From contig JAGVJS010000376.1 in assembly GCA_020051025.1 (NCBI GenBank), forward strand, positions 1-6,119: DNA of 6,119 nucleotides. The letters run 5' to 3'. The notes beneath the pieces are model-generated. The model had not been told where the DNA came from, made no database searches, and saw only the letters and a list, made by a program, of their open reading frames with translations. The stretch is from Sphingobium sp. (GTDB lineage Bacteria > Pseudomonadota > Alphaproteobacteria > Sphingomonadales > Sphingomonadaceae). Shown here piece by piece: positions 5,615 to 6,119 of this stretch (the stretch's first letter is position 1; each line of letters begins with the position of its first letter). The translations under genes and the position numbers were made by a program.

Positions 5615-6119
5615 GTGACCCTAACAGCAATTGGCGATTCAGGAACGACGAAAGCAGCCCAAGGCTGGCGCGCATCCGAAACGCCGTCGGCCGCGCAGTC
5701 CACTGCCTTCTTCACCCATGGCGCGACCGTCGCGGAGCCGGTTCGCGCCATCCCCGCCATGCCGGAGCGCGCGTCAGCCAACAATCGGGAATTGCGCGCC
5801 CACGCCCTGATGGCGCAGGATGTCTATGCCGACACCCCTAACCCGCCCGAGGGCTATCGGGTCGCGAGCCAAGCGGATCTTCAGGCGTTGGGCCTGAATC
5901 CCGCGATGCTGTCGGATGGCGATTTCCGCGCCCGCGTCTATGTGACCGGCGATGGCGCGCAGGCCGAATATAGCATTGCCTTTCGCGGGTCGCAGAGCGG
6001 CGGCGACTGGGTCGCCAACGCGCAACAGGCCACTGGTTTCGATTCCGCCCATTATCGCGCCGCCCTCGCTATTGGGGAACGCATCGCCCGGTCGCCGCTG
6101 GCCGATCAGGTCGATTTTA
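5615..6119 (+). CDS. Class 3 lipase-like alpha/beta hydrolase, N-terminal part (partial)
   Basis: GTG start; 168 codons open to the right edge, C-terminus missing. Seen: residues 1 to about 58 are low-complexity, rich in Ala/Thr/Ser/Pro, with no signal peptide or membrane segment. From about 60 an ordered domain starts: LRAHALMAQDVYAD (60-73), GYRVASQADLQALGL (80-94), a beta hairpin FRARVYV...AEYSIAFRGSQSGGDWVANAQQATGF (104-142), then a helix HYRAALAIGERIA (146-158). The strand IAFRG followed by DW-x-x-N and a helix with Y-x-x-A matches the segment before the nucleophile in class 3 lipase-like and DUF2974-type hydrolases, where FRG(T/S) contributes to the oxyanion region. The expected GHSLGG nucleophile elbow should come soon after the last residue visible and is not in the window, so activity cannot be judged. 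Relatives include secreted phospholipases and interbacterial effectors; with no Sec signal a contact-dependent or type I route is possible, but this is inference. Confidence 0.75.
   Translation, partial: MTLTAIGDSGTTKAAQGWRASETPSAAQSTAFFTHGATVAEPVRAIPAMPERASANNRELRAHALMAQDVYADTPNPPEGYRVASQADLQALGLNPAMLSDGDFRARVYVTGDGAQAEYSIAFRGSQSGGDWVANAQQATGFDSAHYRAALAIGERIARSPLADQVDF

Noticed and set aside
5596..5784. Minus-strand open frame near the right end
   Set aside because: It lies antisense to the lipase-like gene, which has the better start signal and a recognisable motif; the minus frame has neither.

Overview
The window looks like chromosomal core DNA from a high-GC alphaproteobacterium, most probably a sphingomonad (Sphingobium/Sphingomonas type). 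The evidence is strong GC bias at third codon positions, an argS followed directly by a membrane-anchored SPOR-type gene, the ispH-thrB-rnhA order, and two intergenic palindromic repeat families typical of these genomes. The genus is inferred from recall of family features; no database was searched.

Left half (1-2875), all minus strand, read from right to left: a small predicted lipoprotein of unknown function (2237-2875), a 134-bp gap packed with hairpin-forming repeat units, argS for arginyl-tRNA synthetase (375-2102), and 13 bp later the N-terminal 120 codons of a single-pass membrane protein that resembles sphingomonad SPOR-domain proteins (1-361, runs off the left edge). argS and the SPOR-type gene are almost certainly cotranscribed. 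The lipoprotein may share the transcript, but the repeat block separates it.

Centre: a 158-bp divergent intergenic region (2876-3033) holds two abutting small hairpins and the start signals of both directions.

Right half (3034-6119), plus strand: ispH (last step of the MEP isoprenoid pathway), a 121-bp gap filled by a near-perfect 29-bp inverted repeat, thrB (homoserine kinase, threonine synthesis), rnhA (ribonuclease HI; its ATG overlaps the thrB stop as ATGA), and a gene cut by the right edge (5615 onward). That last gene has a GTG start, a very strong Shine-Dalgarno sequence and an alpha/beta-hydrolase (class 3 lipase-like) N-terminal part. It is the only accessory-looking gene here.

Most genes are housekeeping genes with intact catalytic motifs. 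The items worth a second look are the lipase-like gene, the repeat block upstream of argS (two units carry compensatory base changes in their stems), the inverted repeat between ispH and thrB (flanked by a 3-bp direct repeat), and the start codon of argS. I see no CRISPR array, tRNA, rRNA, insertion sequence or convincing Rho-independent terminator.
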